Below are positions 1 to 11,050 of a stretch of DNA of 64,000 bases, piece after piece. The position numbers and the translations under genes were made by a program. The stretch is from Brevundimonas sp. (GTDB lineage Bacteria > Pseudomonadota > Alphaproteobacteria > Caulobacterales > Caulobacteraceae). The stretch covers positions 124,001-188,000 of the forward strand of contig NZ_JAIYCP010000010.1 of assembly GCF_027487935.1 (NCBI RefSeq), given 5' to 3'. Numbering within the stretch: the stretch's first letter is position 1; the number at the start of each line of letters is the position of its first letter. The notes beneath the pieces are model-generated. The model made no database searches. It was not told the origin of the DNA and saw only the letters and a program-made list of their open reading frames with translations.

Positions 1-1337
1 ACGCCCAGCTCGACGCGTCTGGCATCGAGGATGGCGGCCTGACGGTCGAGGAAGTCGCGGGCGCGGGCCTGCAGTTCCTCGGCGGTGTCCTCGTCGAAGC
101 CCTCGATGTCGGAAATTTCGTAGGATTCCACGAAGGCCAGGTCTTCCACCGTGGCGAAGCCTTCGGTGACCAGCAGCTGGGCGATGACCTCGTCCACATC
201 CAGGGCTTCCTGGAACAGGGCGGTGCGCTCGCTGAACTCGCGCTGGCGGCGCTCGGAGTCCTGGCTCTCGGTGATGATGTCGATCTGCCAGCCGGTCAGC
301 TGGCTGGCCAGGCGGACGTTCTGGCCGCGGCGGCCGATGGCCAGCGACAGCTGTTCGTCGGGCACGACCACCTCGACGCGGTCGGCCTCTTCGTCGAGCA
401 CGACCTTGGAGACCTCGGCCGGGGCCAGGGCGTTGACGATGAAGGTGGGCTCGTCCGGGTTCCACTGGATGATGTCGATCTTCTCGCCCTGCAGTTCGGC
501 GACGACCGCCTGGACCCGCGAGCCGCGCATGCCGACGCAGGCACCGACCGGATCGATGGAGGAGTCGTTCGACAGCACGGCCATCTTGGCGCGCGAGCCG
601 GCATCGCGGGCGGCGGCGCGGATCTCGATCACGCCGTCGTAGACTTCCGGAACTTCCTGGGCGAACAGCTTGGCCATGAAGCCGGGGTGTGAACGCGACA
701 GCATGACCTGCGGGCCCTTGGCCTCGGCGCGGACGTCATAGATGTAGGTGCGGATCCGGTCGCCGATGTTGAACACTTCGCGCGGGATGGAGTCGTTGCG
801 GCGCATGATGCCCTCGCCCCGGCCCAGGTCGACGACGGTGTTGCCGTATTCGACGCGCTTGACGGTGCCGTTGACGATCTCGCCGACGCGGTCCTTGAAC
901 TCTTCGTACTGGTTGGCGCGCTCGGCGTCGCGGACCTTGCCGGTCACGACCTGGCGGGCCATCTGGGTCTGCACCCGGCCGAATTCGAACGGCGGCAGGT
1001 TCTCGATATACTCCTTGCCGACAAAGGCTTCCGGATCGCGTTTGGAGGCGTCGGTCAGGCGGACCATGGCGGAGTCGTTGAACTCTTCCAGCTCGTCTTC
1101 CGGCTGCCAGTCATCGGCCACGATGGTGACGTGACGCGTCAGGGACATTTCGCCCGACTTGATGTCGATCTTGGCGCGGATGTCGTGATGGGCACCGTAG
1201 CGCGACTTGGCACCCTTCTGGATCGCTTCCTCGATCGCCTCGACGACGATCTCCTTGTCGATGTTCTTTTCGCGCGCGACCGCATCGGCGATCGTCAGCA
1301 GTTCGAGTCGGTTCGCGGAAACGCCGGCTACAGCCAT
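1..1337 (-). CDS. nusA: Transcription termination/antitermination factor NusA (3' end cut by window edge)
   Basis: NusA binds RNA polymerase and modulates pausing, termination and antitermination. The ATG reads leftward from 1337 and about 445 residues are visible without a stop before the edge. They show the N-terminal polymerase-binding domain (about 1-130), an S1 domain (about 150-205), and two KH domains with loops GMRGSRV (about 269-275) and GRRGQNV (about 335-341). A helix-hairpin-helix-like segment follows (ATVEDLAFV, then [13 protein letters not shown]). It lies 3 nt downstream of rimP, the classical rimP-nusA order usually continued by infB. The family assignment is secure; only the C-terminal end is missing. 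Confidence 0.97.
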   Translation of the reverse strand, partial: MAVAGVSANRLELLTIADAVAREKNIDKEIVVEAIEEAIQKGAKSRYGAHHDIRAKIDIKSGEMSLTRHVTIVADDWQPEDELEEFNDSAMVRLTDASKRDPEAFVGKEYIENLPPFEFGRVQTQMARQVVTGKVRDAERANQYEEFKDRVGEIVNGTVKRVEYGNTVVDLGRGEGIMRRNDSIPREVFNIGDRIRTYIYDVRAEAKGPQVMLSRSHPGFMAKLFAQEVPEVYDGVIEIRAAARDAGSRAKMAVLSNDSSIDPVGACVGMRGSRVQAVVAELQGEKIDIIQWNPDEPTFIVNALAPAEVSKVVLDEEADRVEVVVPDEQLSLAIGRRGQNVRLASQLTGWQIDIITESQDSERRQREFSERTALFQEALDVDEVIAQLLVTEGFATVEDLAFVESYEISDIEGFDEDTAEELQARARDFLDRQAAILDARRVELG

Positions 1338-1340
1338 GGT

Positions 1341-1889
1341 CTAGTCCTCGGTCTCTTCAGAGTTGTCGTTACGGGCGGCGCGCTTTTCGGCACCCGCCTT
1401 CATCAGTTCGTCGGTCAGCACCAGTTTGGCGTCGACCAGCCAGGCGAAGGGAATGAGGGCGGTGTCCTCCTCCCCCTCCAGATCCATGGCGACATGGTCG
1501 CCGTCGGTCCCGGCGATCATGCCCTTGAACCGCTTGCGGCCCTCGATCATGCGATCACTTTCCAGCCGCGCCTCAAAGCCCTCGAACAGGTCGAAATCCG
1601 TCAGGCGGGTCAGGGGGCGATCGACGCCGGGCGAGGACACTTCCAGCAGATATTCGCCGGCGATCGGGTCGGCGGCGTCGAACACCTCCGACACGGCGCG
1701 GCTCAGGCGGGCGCATTCCTCGACGGCGATGTCGTGATCGCCGGGCCGTTCGGCCATGATCTGCAGCCGCCGGCGCAGGGTGCCGCCCATCAGGCGCACG
1801 CGCACGATGTCGAGACCCAGGCTCTCGGCCACGGGTTCGATCAGCTCCAGCAGCTGGCGGTCTTCGGCGGTCTTGGCCTTCAAGGTCAT
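1341..1889 (-). CDS. rimP: Ribosome maturation factor RimP
   Basis: RimP helps assemble the 30S ribosomal subunit. The 182-residue protein has the family core [19 protein letters not shown] near its start and the motif [14 protein letters not shown] in the middle, followed by an SH3-like C-terminal domain and an acidic tail. The frame stays open upstream to 1964, but that extension runs through the terminator at 1932-1961. The ATG at 1889, giving [11 protein letters not shown], is therefore chosen. It is probably co-transcribed with nusA, 3 nt downstream. Confidence 0.95.
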   Translation of the reverse strand: MTLKAKTAEDRQLLELIEPVAESLGLDIVRVRLMGGTLRRRLQIMAERPGDHDIAVEECARLSRAVSEVFDAADPIAGEYLLEVSSPGVDRPLTRLTDFDLFEGFEARLESDRMIEGRKRFKGMIAGTDGDHVAMDLEGEEDTALIPFAWLVDAKLVLTDELMKAGAEKRAARNDNSEETED

Positions 1890-1931
1890 TCTCTTGCCGG
1901 CCACCACGCAGGCGCCGGAGGATAGTCCAAT

Positions 1932-1961
1932 AAAAAAGCGGCGGGCCCGACGGCCGCCGCT
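1932..1961 (-). terminator. Rho-independent terminator between the 2029-2523 gene and rimP
   Basis: Read on the minus strand, an 8-bp stem AGCGGCGG/CCGCCGCT (1961-1954 with 1944-1937) closes a 9-nt loop and is followed by six T. It ends leftward transcription from the gene at 2029-2523, so rimP-nusA should have its own promoter between here and 1889. Confidence 0.8.
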
Positions 1962-2028
1962 CAAACGGCGCCGTTAGGACGCCGGTCTAACGATGTGAGG
2001 GGGCGTATAGCTCCCCGAACAGCCTTTG

Positions 2029-2523
2029 TCAGCCCCTCTTGGCGAGGGCCGCGTAGATCAGTCCGGCGGCGGCGCCCGAGACAAGGATACTGGCCACTAT
2101 CCCCCAGGCGTCCCTGCTGCCGTTCGACCACAGGTCGGGCATGGCCCAGGGTGCGAAGAACATTGCCGCGCCCGCCGACAGTCTGGCGACACCGAGTCCC
2201 GCCAGCAGATAGAGACCAGCCGCCACAAGGCCGCCGATCAGGTAGATGATCACACCGGGCGGTCTGCGCCACGGGATCCGCTGGATGATCGCCAGCACGA
2301 GTCCCCCGAACACAAGGCTTGGAATCGCGCCCCAGACTGTCGCCAGGAGGATCAGGAATATCATGCCGAAGAGCGCGGAGCCCTGCCCGCTCAAGCCTCC
2401 GGAGGAAGACAGGGCGAGTATCAGCGAGCCTGCGGCGAAGGTGATCGTCGCCAGCCCCGGTGCTGAGAGCGCGGCGGCCAGGAAGCCTATGCGGTTGGCA
2501 GGTGGTCGCGAACCCGGCGCCAT
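2029..2523 (-). CDS. Hypothetical four-helix membrane protein
   Basis: This 164-residue protein is not recognised. It is mostly hydrophobic, with about four membrane segments at roughly residues 12-37, 50-80, 88-120 and 140-160, and a short basic stretch (QRIPWRRPPG) between the second and third. There is no signal peptidase site and no conserved catalytic motif. It reads leftward just after the DUF1993 gene, 12 nt away, and ahead of a strong terminator. It could share a transcript with its upstream neighbour. Its function is unknown. Confidence 0.65.
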   Translation of the reverse strand: MAPGSRPPANRIGFLAAALSAPGLATITFAAGSLILALSSSGGLSGQGSALFGMIFLILLATVWGAIPSLVFGGLVLAIIQRIPWRRPPGVIIYLIGGLVAAGLYLLAGLGVARLSAGAAMFFAPWAMPDLWSNGSRDAWGIVASILVSGAAAGLIYAALAKRG

Positions 2524-2535
2524 TACGACGACTCC

Positions 2536-3045
2536 TCAGTCCTGGATGAGCTCAATCTGCCCGAGGAAGTCCCGCTTGCCCAGCGGCGCGCCCAGATGGC
2601 GCAGGATGGCGTAGGCCATGGACAGGTGGAAATAGAAATTCGGCAGGGCGAAGCTGGTCAGATAGCCCTGGCCCTCGAAATTCAGCTCGATTCCGGGGAA
2701 CCGCAGCTCGATCCGACGGGTCTCGCCGCCCGCGAAGGCCGTGGCCTCGACGCCCTCGATGAAGGCGATCGACAGGGCGACGGTGGCCTTGAGTTCGGAC
2801 AGGCTGGCTTCGGCGTCGTCGGTCTTCGGCCAATCCTGACCGGTCAGGCGGGCGATGCCGCTACGGGCCGAGAAGGCCGCCATGCGGACCTGATCGGGGA
2901 AGGGCCGCATGTCCGGCGCCAGCCGCGCCTCCATCAGCACCGCCTCGTCCAGTCCGGACTCCGCCGCCCGGTCGATCAGTCCGGACAGGACGTTCAGGCC
3001 GCGAAGGAACATGGAGGTCGAAAGGGTGTCGAGGGCGAGGCTCAT
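2536..3045 (-). CDS. DUF1993 family protein
   Basis: The 169-residue protein matches the DUF1993 pattern from memory of the family: an N-terminal MFLRGLNVLSGLIDRA helix, RLAPDMRPFPDQVRMA in the first third, and the C-terminal segment LPNFYFHLSMAYAILRHLG with GKRDFLG. These proteins are predicted four-helix bundles of the DinB/YfiT type. No catalytic role is established, and the His and Tyr residues of the C-terminal motif are the conserved part. It lies 17 nt downstream of trmB and may be co-transcribed with it. Confidence 0.85.
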   Translation of the reverse strand: MSLALDTLSTSMFLRGLNVLSGLIDRAAESGLDEAVLMEARLAPDMRPFPDQVRMAAFSARSGIARLTGQDWPKTDDAEASLSELKATVALSIAFIEGVEATAFAGGETRRIELRFPGIELNFEGQGYLTSFALPNFYFHLSMAYAILRHLGAPLGKRDFLGQIELIQD

Positions 3046-3062
3046 CGGTCGGTCCTTGGGGT

Positions 3063-3758
3063 TCAGGTGCGGAGGAAGTCGAGAAAGATCGGCGCCGTGT
3101 CGCCCAGCTTCTTCTCTTCATAGCGGGTGACCACATGGTCGGCCGGGGCGAGGCGCCAGTCGTCGGCGGCCTCGGCCTGCCAGACCAGGCCGGGCGTGCG
3201 CTCGAACGTCTCCAGCGCCCAGTCGGCATAGTCCTTCCAGTCAGTGACGAAGCGCAAGGCGCCGCCGGGCTTCAACAGCCGGGCGATCTCCGCCGCCGTT
3301 CCGACCTGCACCAGCCGGCGTTTGTTGTGGCGTGCCTTGTGCCAGGGATCGGGGAACAGGATCATGACCCGGTCCAGCGAGGCGTCCGGCAGGGCGGTCA
3401 TCACATCGCGGGCGTCGTCGGCATGCAGCCGCACATTCTTCAGCCCGCCCTCCTCGATATGGCGCAGGGCCGAGGCGACGCCGTTCAGGAAGGGCTCGCA
3501 GCCGATCATCAGGGTGTCGGGGTGGCGCGCCGCCTGGGCCGCCAGATGTTCGCCGCCGCCGAAGCCGATCTCCAGCCAGACCGCCTGCGCTTCGGGCATC
3601 AGGGCGAGCGGATCGATCGGCCCGGCTTTCGGATCGGGCAGGGCGATGCCGGGCAACAGGGTGTCGAACAGGGCCGCCTGCCGCGGCTTGATCGCGCGCG
3701 ACTTGATGCGGCCGAACGAGCGGAGGGGAGGGTGGGCGGGTTGGTCGGAAGGGGCCAT
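3063..3758 (-). CDS. trmB: tRNA (guanine-N7-)-methyltransferase TrmB
   Basis: TrmB methylates G46 in the variable loop of tRNAs using S-adenosylmethionine. The 231-residue protein has the Rossmann SAM-binding motif LEIGFGGGEHLA (about 62-73), the family segment FPDPWHKARHNKRRLVQ (about 136-152), and the C-terminal VTRYEEKKL. It lies 29 nt downstream of metK, which supplies its cofactor, and the two probably share a transcript. The length is normal for the family. Confidence 0.96.
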   Translation of the reverse strand: MAPSDQPAHPPLRSFGRIKSRAIKPRQAALFDTLLPGIALPDPKAGPIDPLALMPEAQAVWLEIGFGGGEHLAAQAARHPDTLMIGCEPFLNGVASALRHIEEGGLKNVRLHADDARDVMTALPDASLDRVMILFPDPWHKARHNKRRLVQVGTAAEIARLLKPGGALRFVTDWKDYADWALETFERTPGLVWQAEAADDWRLAPADHVVTRYEEKKLGDTAPIFLDFLRT

Positions 3759-3787
3759 GAGGGCGCCTGTTAGACGCGCCCGGTCGA

Positions 3788-4987
<1,200 letters not shown>

Positions 4988-5020
4988 GACGGAACTCCGG
5001 CGCGGCGGGACGGCCGCAAG

Positions 5021-5044
5021 ACATATAAAGATATGTTTATATGT
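5021..5044. promoter_or_regulatory. Candidate operator palindrome upstream of metK
   Basis: This 24-bp sequence has outer arms ACATATAAA and TTTATATGT (9 bp, perfect). Read as a single 12+12 palindrome it has one mismatch, at 5033. It lies 34 bp before the metK start in otherwise GC-rich DNA. Methionine-cycle genes in several proteobacteria are controlled by ArsR-family repressors such as SahR, and an AT-rich palindrome here would fit such a site. The regulator is inferred and no regulator gene is nearby. Confidence 0.6.
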
Positions 5045-5213
5045 TCAAGACGGTCTCTGCGTTCCAGCCGACATGCGGAAGGGCGACCGCCGGGCGGTGC
5101 CGGCCCGGGCCGCCCGGGGCCGCTTCTGTCGGGTTATCGCGGATGCAGGCAGACCGCCGTTACCGCGACCCATATGCCGGACTGCAGCGACGCCGGAGCG
5201 CCCCGGTTGCCGT

Positions 5214-6470
5214 CTACTGGATCAGGCGCGAACCGCCACGACTTGCCCCACCGGCATTCGGACCGACGCCGCCGGGCACCGGCACGTCGGAGTCTCCGTA
5301 GTTGGCGTTGATGAAGACGTCCGGCGAACCCTTGAGCATCAGGCTGGCTGCGACGATCACGGTCCAGGCGCTCTGGCGGGCGACGTCGGCATTGCCCGCG
5401 ATCTCCAGAATCGCGTTCGGTACATAGATCGCACCCTCGAGTCGTTCGACCCGCGAGCTGTTAATCGAGATGAGGTCGTCATGTTCGGGCAAGGCAGCGA
5501 TGACAATGCCCGCAAAGGGCCCGGTCCTGCGACCGGTCAGGTTGATCCGGGCGTTTCCCCTGAAATTGATCTGCCCATCCTCGCCGATCAACAGGACGAC
5601 ATCCTCGCCTCTGAGGGTGGCGGTTCCGCCGACGTTCAGCGCGCCGTCCGTGAACCAGTGCTCGCCCGGCTCCAGCGTGTAATCGTCCTTGCCGGTGATG
5701 CTGATGGCACAGTGCAGGCCGGGCCTGATCCGTTTGTTGACGCGGTCAACATTGGCGGTGCTGCATTTACCGTCCGGGTCATCGAGGGGAAGTTTGGCAA
5801 AGGGGTCCTCGATGCGCGCCGCGCCGGTTCCGGCCTTGGGAACGATGGCTCCACTCGCACTCCCGACGGCCTGGATCGCCTCGCCGATCATCTGGCTGCG
5901 GTCCTTGACCGTAATCGTGTGGTTCGAATGGACCAGACATTGGGGGGCCTCAATCCGGGACTGTGTGGCCAGCTCCAGCAGGCGGTCGCCCGCCGTGGCG
6001 ATATTCAGCACACACAGGGGGACCAGTCCGACGGAGGTGGCGGTCGCATCGCCCACGAAATCCCAGCCGCCCGGCGGCAGCATATTGGCGAAAAACGACG
6101 GCCGGTTGGCCCGGAGCAGGACCCGGATTCCGCGCTGTGCGCCCCGCTCCACGACTTCATAGGTTCCGACCACCGTCGGGGCATCGGGCCATTGGCTGAG
6201 TTCTGCGGCCACGAAGGAGGCAGCGCGCTCGCGGGCCGCAGCACCATCGGTGGCCAGGGCCAGGGCCGGGGCAGCGGCCAGGGCTGCCGCGTCGGCGACA
6301 GCCTGCAGGCGGGTCTGGGCCGAGGTCACGGCCATAAGATCGACCGCGCCGACGCTGAGCATGGCGACCGCCGGAACGATCAGGGCGAATTTCAGGGCTA
6401 TGGACCCCCGGGTCTCGCGCAGAAGCCGATGCAGCAGCCCCCCGGCCAGACTCGCCAGGCGGAAGATCAC
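5214..6470 (-). CDS. TadG-like Flp pilus-associated protein
   Basis: The 418-residue protein begins with a basic segment and one membrane helix, IALKFALIVPAVAMLSVGAVDLM, of the TadE/TadG type. The helix is followed by the TadG hallmark QTRLQAVADAAALAAA. The large remainder should be periplasmic and is rich in beta-like repeats. TadG proteins are pseudopilin-like anchors of the Flp/Tad pilus system. It is far from the main pilus locus (37-49 kb) and its start overlaps the stop of the preceding CheY-like gene by 4 nt (ATGA), so the two are translationally coupled. The specific role is not known. Confidence 0.8.
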   Translation of the reverse strand: MIFRLASLAGGLLHRLLRETRGSIALKFALIVPAVAMLSVGAVDLMAVTSAQTRLQAVADAAALAAAPALALATDGAAARERAASFVAAELSQWPDAPTVVGTYEVVERGAQRGIRVLLRANRPSFFANMLPPGGWDFVGDATATSVGLVPLCVLNIATAGDRLLELATQSRIEAPQCLVHSNHTITVKDRSQMIGEAIQAVGSASGAIVPKAGTGAARIEDPFAKLPLDDPDGKCSTANVDRVNKRIRPGLHCAISITGKDDYTLEPGEHWFTDGALNVGGTATLRGEDVVLLIGEDGQINFRGNARINLTGRRTGPFAGIVIAALPEHDDLISINSSRVERLEGAIYVPNAILEIAGNADVARQSAWTVIVAASLMLKGSPDVFINANYGDSDVPVPGGVGPNAGGASRGGSRLIQ

Positions 6471-6919
6471 GCGGCGTGATCCCGCCGCCCGGACGCCGCC
6501 CGACGGACCAGCCGCTCGGCCCCCGAGGCGCGCAGCACATAGCGGATCTGATAGCTCAGCAGACGCCAGTTCAGCGGCTTGGTCACAAAGGCTGTCGCCC
6601 CGAGCCGGAAGGCGCGGTCGATCGCCTCGACGTCCTCACGGCCGGTCTGGACGATCACGGGCAGGTCCTTTGTCGCAGCATCGGCCCGCAGCCGGGCCAG
6701 AACGGAAAACCCGTCCATCACCGGCATCTCCAGATCCAGCAGGACCAGATCATGGTTGCCGGCGGCGAGGATGTTCAGGGCTTCAAGTCCATCGGCGGCC
6801 ACATCGATGGAGGTCGTCGGTGTCTCAAGATTGACCTGGGCGAACTCGCGAAGGATCGGATCGTCGTCGACGAACAGAATTCGCGTCGGTTCATCGAGAA
6901 CATAAAAGAAGCCGGTCAT
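6467..6919 (-). CDS. Single-domain response regulator (CheY-like)
   Basis: The 150-residue protein is one receiver domain. It has the acidic pair in LFVDDD (about 15-20), the phosphoacceptor D62 in LLDLEMPVMDG, T/S near QTG (about 91-93) and the conserved K114 in VTKP. There is no output domain; a short basic tail follows the domain. It reads divergently from the large hybrid kinase at 7.1 kb and its stop overlaps the TadG-like gene. A role as phosphorylation partner of that kinase is inferred from position only. Confidence 0.9.
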   Translation of the reverse strand: MTGFFYVLDEPTRILFVDDDPILREFAQVNLETPTTSIDVAADGLEALNILAAGNHDLVLLDLEMPVMDGFSVLARLRADAATKDLPVIVQTGREDVEAIDRAFRLGATAFVTKPLNWRLLSYQIRYVLRASGAERLVRRAASGRRDHAA

Positions 6920-7112
6920 CGAGAAACCTTCTCGGTATCCTGATTTTCAGACGGCGACCGAAAATGCGAACCAGCGCCTTAAGGGAGAAGTCATCAGTAT
7001 ATGTCAGAACTGAAATTGGTATTAATACAGGGCCGGGACGCTGGTTTTTTCACTGTTCAGGAACACCGGGTCGATACGCCGGAAACTGGTCGTCCTCGTC
7101 CTGACATCTCTG

Positions 7113-10100
7113 GTGTCGGCCGGGCTGGTGACGGCCGGGCTGTCCAGCTGGACCGATGCGCGCCGCCAGGCCGGCGTCGAGACCGACCGGCTGACCCAGA
7201 CGGCCCGGGTGATCGGCTCGATGGCCGCGCCTTCGGTTGCCGCCAGGGACGCCTCCGGTGCCTTTCTGGCCGTGCGATCGATCGGCCAGATGCCCGATAT
7301 CGTCTATGCCCGCATCCAGACCGCGGACGGACATCTCCTGGCCGAAACCGGGGGTGGTGTTCGCCTCAACTCTGACGCCGACCTTCAGCAGACCGACAGT
7401 CTGTCACTGTGGTCGGCGCTCAGGACCGGCACCATCCAGATCCGGACCCCCATCCTCAGTGAGGGCGTCCGGGCGGGCGAGATCACCCTGCTCAGCAAGG
7501 TGTCCGGGCTGCGGCCACGCATCCTGTCAGCGGTCCTGATCAGCCTTGCGGGTGTCGGCGTGGCGCTGCTGGCCGGGCTGCTGGTCGCCATGCAGATGGC
7601 CCGACGGATCAGTGATCCGATCATCCGTCTCGCTACGTTCATCAACGGCGTCCGGCAGTCCCAGGACTATTCCGGGACGGCCGACATCCGGGCCGAAGGG
7701 GAGCTGCGGGACCTGGTCAGCGGCTTCAACGACATGCTCGACGGCATTCGGGTGCGCGATGAGAAGATCGCCGCCCAGGTGGCCGGACTGGAGGGGCAGG
7801 TCGCCTCGCGGACGGCGGAACTCGCCGTCGCCAAGGAGGCCGCCGAGAGCGCAAACGCCGCCAAGTCCGACTTTCTGGCCGTGATGAGCCACGAGATCCG
7901 CACGCCGATGAACGGGATCCTCGCCCTCAGCGAGATGCTGTCGCGGTCCGATCTTCCGGCCCGCCAGAAGCGCTATGCCGACGTCATCGCCAAATCGGGC
8001 CAGTCGCTGCTCAGCATCATCAATGACATTCTCGATTTCTCGAAGGTCGAGGCGGGCAAGCTCGAGATGGAGGCCGTCCCGGTTGACCTGACCGAGGTCG
8101 CCGAGGACGTCGCCAGCCTGTTCATGGAACGCGCGGTCAGCAAGGGGCTGGACCTGGCGGTGTTTGTGGATCCGCGCACACCGGTCGTCGTCGGCGATCC
8201 CGTTCGCCTGCGCCAGGTGCTGGGGAACCTCGCCAACAATGCCATCAAATTCACCGAGACCGGTGGTGTGCTGATTACGGTCGAACCGGTTGCCGAGGCG
8301 CCGGGTCACATGCGGTTCGCCATCGTCGACACCGGTCCGGGCATCCCCGCCGATCGCCTTCCTCGTCTGTTCGAAGCCTTTACCCAGGCCGACCAGAGCA
8401 CCACGCGCAAATACGGCGGGACGGGGCTGGGCCTGACCATCTGTGATCGTCTGGTGCGCGCCATGGGCGGTGAGTGGGCGCTCGAGAGCGTTCTCGGCCA
8501 GGGTTCGACCTTCGCCTTCCAAGTTCCCCTCGTCGCGGCGGAGGACGCCCTGCCCGAGGTGCCCGATTTCGATGCCTGGCCGGTACATGTCGCCCAGACC
8601 GGCGGCCAGACCGCGACAGCCCTTGACCGTTATCTGAAGGCCTGGGGTGTGATGGCGACCGGTGATCCGGTGCCGATGGGCAGCTCGATCCAGCTGGATC
8701 CGCAGCCCGACGCGGGAACGGGCGGACTCTCGCTCATGATCTGCACCACGGAGGATGAGGCTGCAGCCTTCTCCGAGCGCGGCGTCTGCGCCATGGTCAA
8801 ACCCCTGCGCCGTCATGATCTGCTCCAGGTCCTGCAGCAGATGCACGCCGGCAAGCGTCCGTCGCTCGACCGGCTGACGTCCCAGTCCGCAAGCCACCAG
8901 ACGTTTCCGGGCACCCGCGTCCTGGTCGTCGATGACTCGGAGGTCAATCGGGAAGTGGCCGGTGCTGCGCTCGCGCGTTTCGGCGTGGATGTCTCCCTCG
9001 CCGAGGACGGGCTGCAGGCGATGTCGGCGCTCAGGGAGGCGGAATACGATCTCGTTCTCATGGACGGATCCATGCCGAACCTGGACGGGTTCGAAGCCAC
9101 CCGCCGCATTCGCGCCGAGGAAGCCGATACCGGTCGTGCCCGGACGCCCATCGTGGCCCTGACCGCCCACGTCGTCGGCTCCGCTGCCGAGGCCTGGCGG
9201 ATCGCCGGCATGGATGATGTGATCCACAAACCCTTCACCCTCGATGACCTGGCCCGGATACTCGGGCGCTTCTGTAACGATCTTGCCCGGGACGCAGGCG
9301 TCGCGCCGGAAGACGGGGCAGGCCTGCAGGCCGCCGCCCCTGATACCTCCCATCTTCTGGACCCCGCCATTCGCATGGACCTGGCGGCGATGGCGGCCAA
9401 TGGGCGGCCGGACTTCGTCGAGAAGGTCGAGGGCCTGTATGCGGTCAATGCCCCGCTGAAGGTCGCCGACATGCGCGAAGCCCTGAAGGCCGGTGATCTG
9501 GATGCCCTGGCCCGGGCCGCCCATGCGCTGAAATCCATGAGCCTGAGCCTTGGGGCTTCGATGGTCAGCGCCGCCGCCTCGGAGATCGAGCAGGGGGCCC
9601 GCAACGGCGATGCCTCAACCGTCGATCCTGACGCCGTCGCCGCCCTGATCAACAGCACCCTCGCGGCCATGGGACGTAGCCCCGACCCGGCCCCGACTCC
9701 GGAGCCGGAGCAAACCCCGGGCACCGACTGGGCCGCGCGGGTGCGGCAGGCCATGGCGGCCGGACATATCCGACTGGAATACCAGATGATGACCGACCGG
9801 TCCGGAGAGTTCTCCGACAAGGTCGAGGCGCTCGTCCGCTGGACCGATCCGGTCCTCGGCAACCTGTCCCCGGCCGACTTCATTCCCGATCTGGAAAAGA
9901 GCGAGGCGATCGTCGAGCTGACGGATTTCGTCCTCGGCACCGCCATGCGTGAACTGGCGGCGCGAACCGATCTTCGCGTCTCGGTGAACGCCTGTCCCCG
10001 CGACTTTCAGGATCCCGGCTTTGCCGTCCGCGTCGCAGCGATTGCCAAGCGCGAGAATTTCCCCGTGAAGCGGCTCGAGATCGAGGTCATCGAAACGGCG

Positions 10101-10469
10101 ATCCTGAACATCGAACCGGCGCGCAATACCATCCAGATGCTGTCGGCCCTCGGTATCGGCATCGCCCTCGATGATTTCGGCTCCGGCTACACAAGTCTGC
10201 ATGCGCTGCGGGAGCTGAAATTCAGCACGCTCAAGATCGACAGCAGTTTTGTCGAACGCTGCTGTGCCGATACCGCCTCGGCGGCCATCCTTCACGCCGT
10301 CATCGGCATCGGCCGGGCCATGGGCATGAAGGTCGTCTGCGAAGGCGTGGAGACTGAAGACCAGGCGGTCTTCCTCAGGACTGCCGGGGTCCATTATCTG
10401 CAGGGGCATCTCTATCATCGCGCCTGCCCCGTCACCGACCTTCCTGCAGCAAGGGCAAGGGCTGCCTGA
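7113..10469 (+). CDS. Membrane hybrid histidine kinase with receiver, HPt and EAL (c-di-GMP phosphodiesterase) domains
   Basis: Numbered from the GTG at 7113 (1118 residues), the protein has a sensor region, a membrane helix at about 134-158 ([19 protein letters not shown]) and HAMP at about 160-215. HisKA follows with H260 in [10 protein letters not shown], then HATPase with DTGPGIP and GGTGLGL. Next come a receiver with D651 in [11 protein letters not shown], an HPt with H804 in AHALKS, and an EAL domain. EAL residues look intact: E905-A-L, SVNAC, LDDFGSG (D1020-D1021), LKIDSSF and CEGVETEDQ. It probably couples a phosphorelay to c-di-GMP breakdown. The frame is open upstream to 7026 and encodes an N-terminal helix ([17 protein letters not shown]), so the true start lies upstream, without an in-frame ATG. 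Confidence 0.93.
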   Translation: MSAGLVTAGLSSWTDARRQAGVETDRLTQTARVIGSMAAPSVAARDASGAFLAVRSIGQMPDIVYARIQTADGHLLAETGGGVRLNSDADLQQTDSLSLWSALRTGTIQIRTPILSEGVRAGEITLLSKVSGLRPRILSAVLISLAGVGVALLAGLLVAMQMARRISDPIIRLATFINGVRQSQDYSGTADIRAEGELRDLVSGFNDMLDGIRVRDEKIAAQVAGLEGQVASRTAELAVAKEAAESANAAKSDFLAVMSHEIRTPMNGILALSEMLSRSDLPARQKRYADVIAKSGQSLLSIINDILDFSKVEAGKLEMEAVPVDLTEVAEDVASLFMERAVSKGLDLAVFVDPRTPVVVGDPVRLRQVLGNLANNAIKFTETGGVLITVEPVAEAPGHMRFAIVDTGPGIPADRLPRLFEAFTQADQSTTRKYGGTGLGLTICDRLVRAMGGEWALESVLGQGSTFAFQVPLVAAEDALPEVPDFDAWPVHVAQTGGQTATALDRYLKAWGVMATGDPVPMGSSIQLDPQPDAGTGGLSLMICTTEDEAAAFSERGVCAMVKPLRRHDLLQVLQQMHAGKRPSLDRLTSQSASHQTFPGTRVLVVDDSEVNREVAGAALARFGVDVSLAEDGLQAMSALREAEYDLVLMDGSMPNLDGFEATRRIRAEEADTGRARTPIVALTAHVVGSAAEAWRIAGMDDVIHKPFTLDDLARILGRFCNDLARDAGVAPEDGAGLQAAAPDTSHLLDPAIRMDLAAMAANGRPDFVEKVEGLYAVNAPLKVADMREALKAGDLDALARAAHALKSMSLSLGASMVSAAASEIEQGARNGDASTVDPDAVAALINSTLAAMGRSPDPAPTPEPEQTPGTDWAARVRQAMAAGHIRLEYQMMTDRSGEFSDKVEALVRWTDPVLGNLSPADFIPDLEKSEAIVELTDFVLGTAMRELAARTDLRVSVNACPRDFQDPGFAVRVAAIAKRENFPVKRLEIEVIETAILNIEPARNTIQMLSALGIGIALDDFGSGYTSLHALRELKFSTLKIDSSFVERCCADTASAAILHAVIGIGRAMGMKVVCEGVETEDQAVFLRTAGVHYLQGHLYHRACPVTDLPAARARAA

Positions 10470-10533
10470 TCGTTAAGCATCCATCTTCACGGAACAGTGT
10501 AATTTCCGGGGCATGATGGATCAGGAGATAAAA

Positions 10534-10947
10534 ATGGCCATCATCGTAATCGTCGACGACGATCCGACCATAAGGCTGATCGCTTCTGAAATGCTTCGGC
10601 ATGAAGACTATGCGGTTGTGCAGGCGTCGGATGGTGATGAAGCCCTGGAGGTGGTGTCCATACTGCCGGTCGATCTTGTCGTCCTGGACATGCTCATGCC
10701 CAACAGGGACGGGCTGGAAACGATCACCCAGCTGAAAGCCGCCCATCCCGAGGTCCGCATTCTGGCCATATCGTCCGGTGGCCAGATGGGCAGTGGCCTG
10801 CTGCTGCGGACGGCTCTCGCTTTCGGGGCCGACGAAGCCCTGCCCAAGCCCCTGCATGCCGACACCTTTACCCAGGCCGTCGCCCGGATCCTGGCCGGTT
10901 CCGTGCCGAAAGCGCCCGCACAGATGATCGGGCTGCAGGCCGTCTAG
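10534..10947 (+). CDS. Single-domain response regulator (CheY-like)
   Basis: From the ATG at 10534 (137 residues) the protein has the acidic cluster IVDDDP, the phosphoacceptor D52 in VLDMLMPNRDG, serines at SSGG and K105 in LPKPLH. Only a receiver domain is present. The ATG at 10513 is also in frame, but AGGAG at 10523-10527 is correctly spaced only for 10534. It follows the hybrid kinase by 64 nt on the same strand, so it is a candidate target or competitor in the same phosphorelay. That link is inferred. Confidence 0.9.
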   Translation: MAIIVIVDDDPTIRLIASEMLRHEDYAVVQASDGDEALEVVSILPVDLVVLDMLMPNRDGLETITQLKAAHPEVRILAISSGGQMGSGLLLRTALAFGADEALPKPLHADTFTQAVARILAGSVPKAPAQMIGLQAV

Positions 10948-11050
10948 CCGCCCGGAAAGAGCGGCCACAGGGAGCTGCCCGGGTGGCCCGAACACCGGAT
11001 CCGCTTGTTTGCCCGAGGTGCAACAGCAACCCTGTCGGAGCCGGCGCCGG

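Noticed and set aside
1890-1964. Longer RimP start at 1964
   Set aside because: The extension passes through a terminator and has no similarity to the family.
4988-5213. SAM riboswitch upstream of metK
   Set aside because: No conserved SAM-II or SAM-I core could be recognised, and only 33 nt lie between the palindrome and the start.
7527-9524. 665-codon open frame antisense to the hybrid kinase
   Set aside because: It is a shadow of the GC-rich kinase gene: it has no domain pattern, while the plus strand carries intact kinase motifs over the same stretch.
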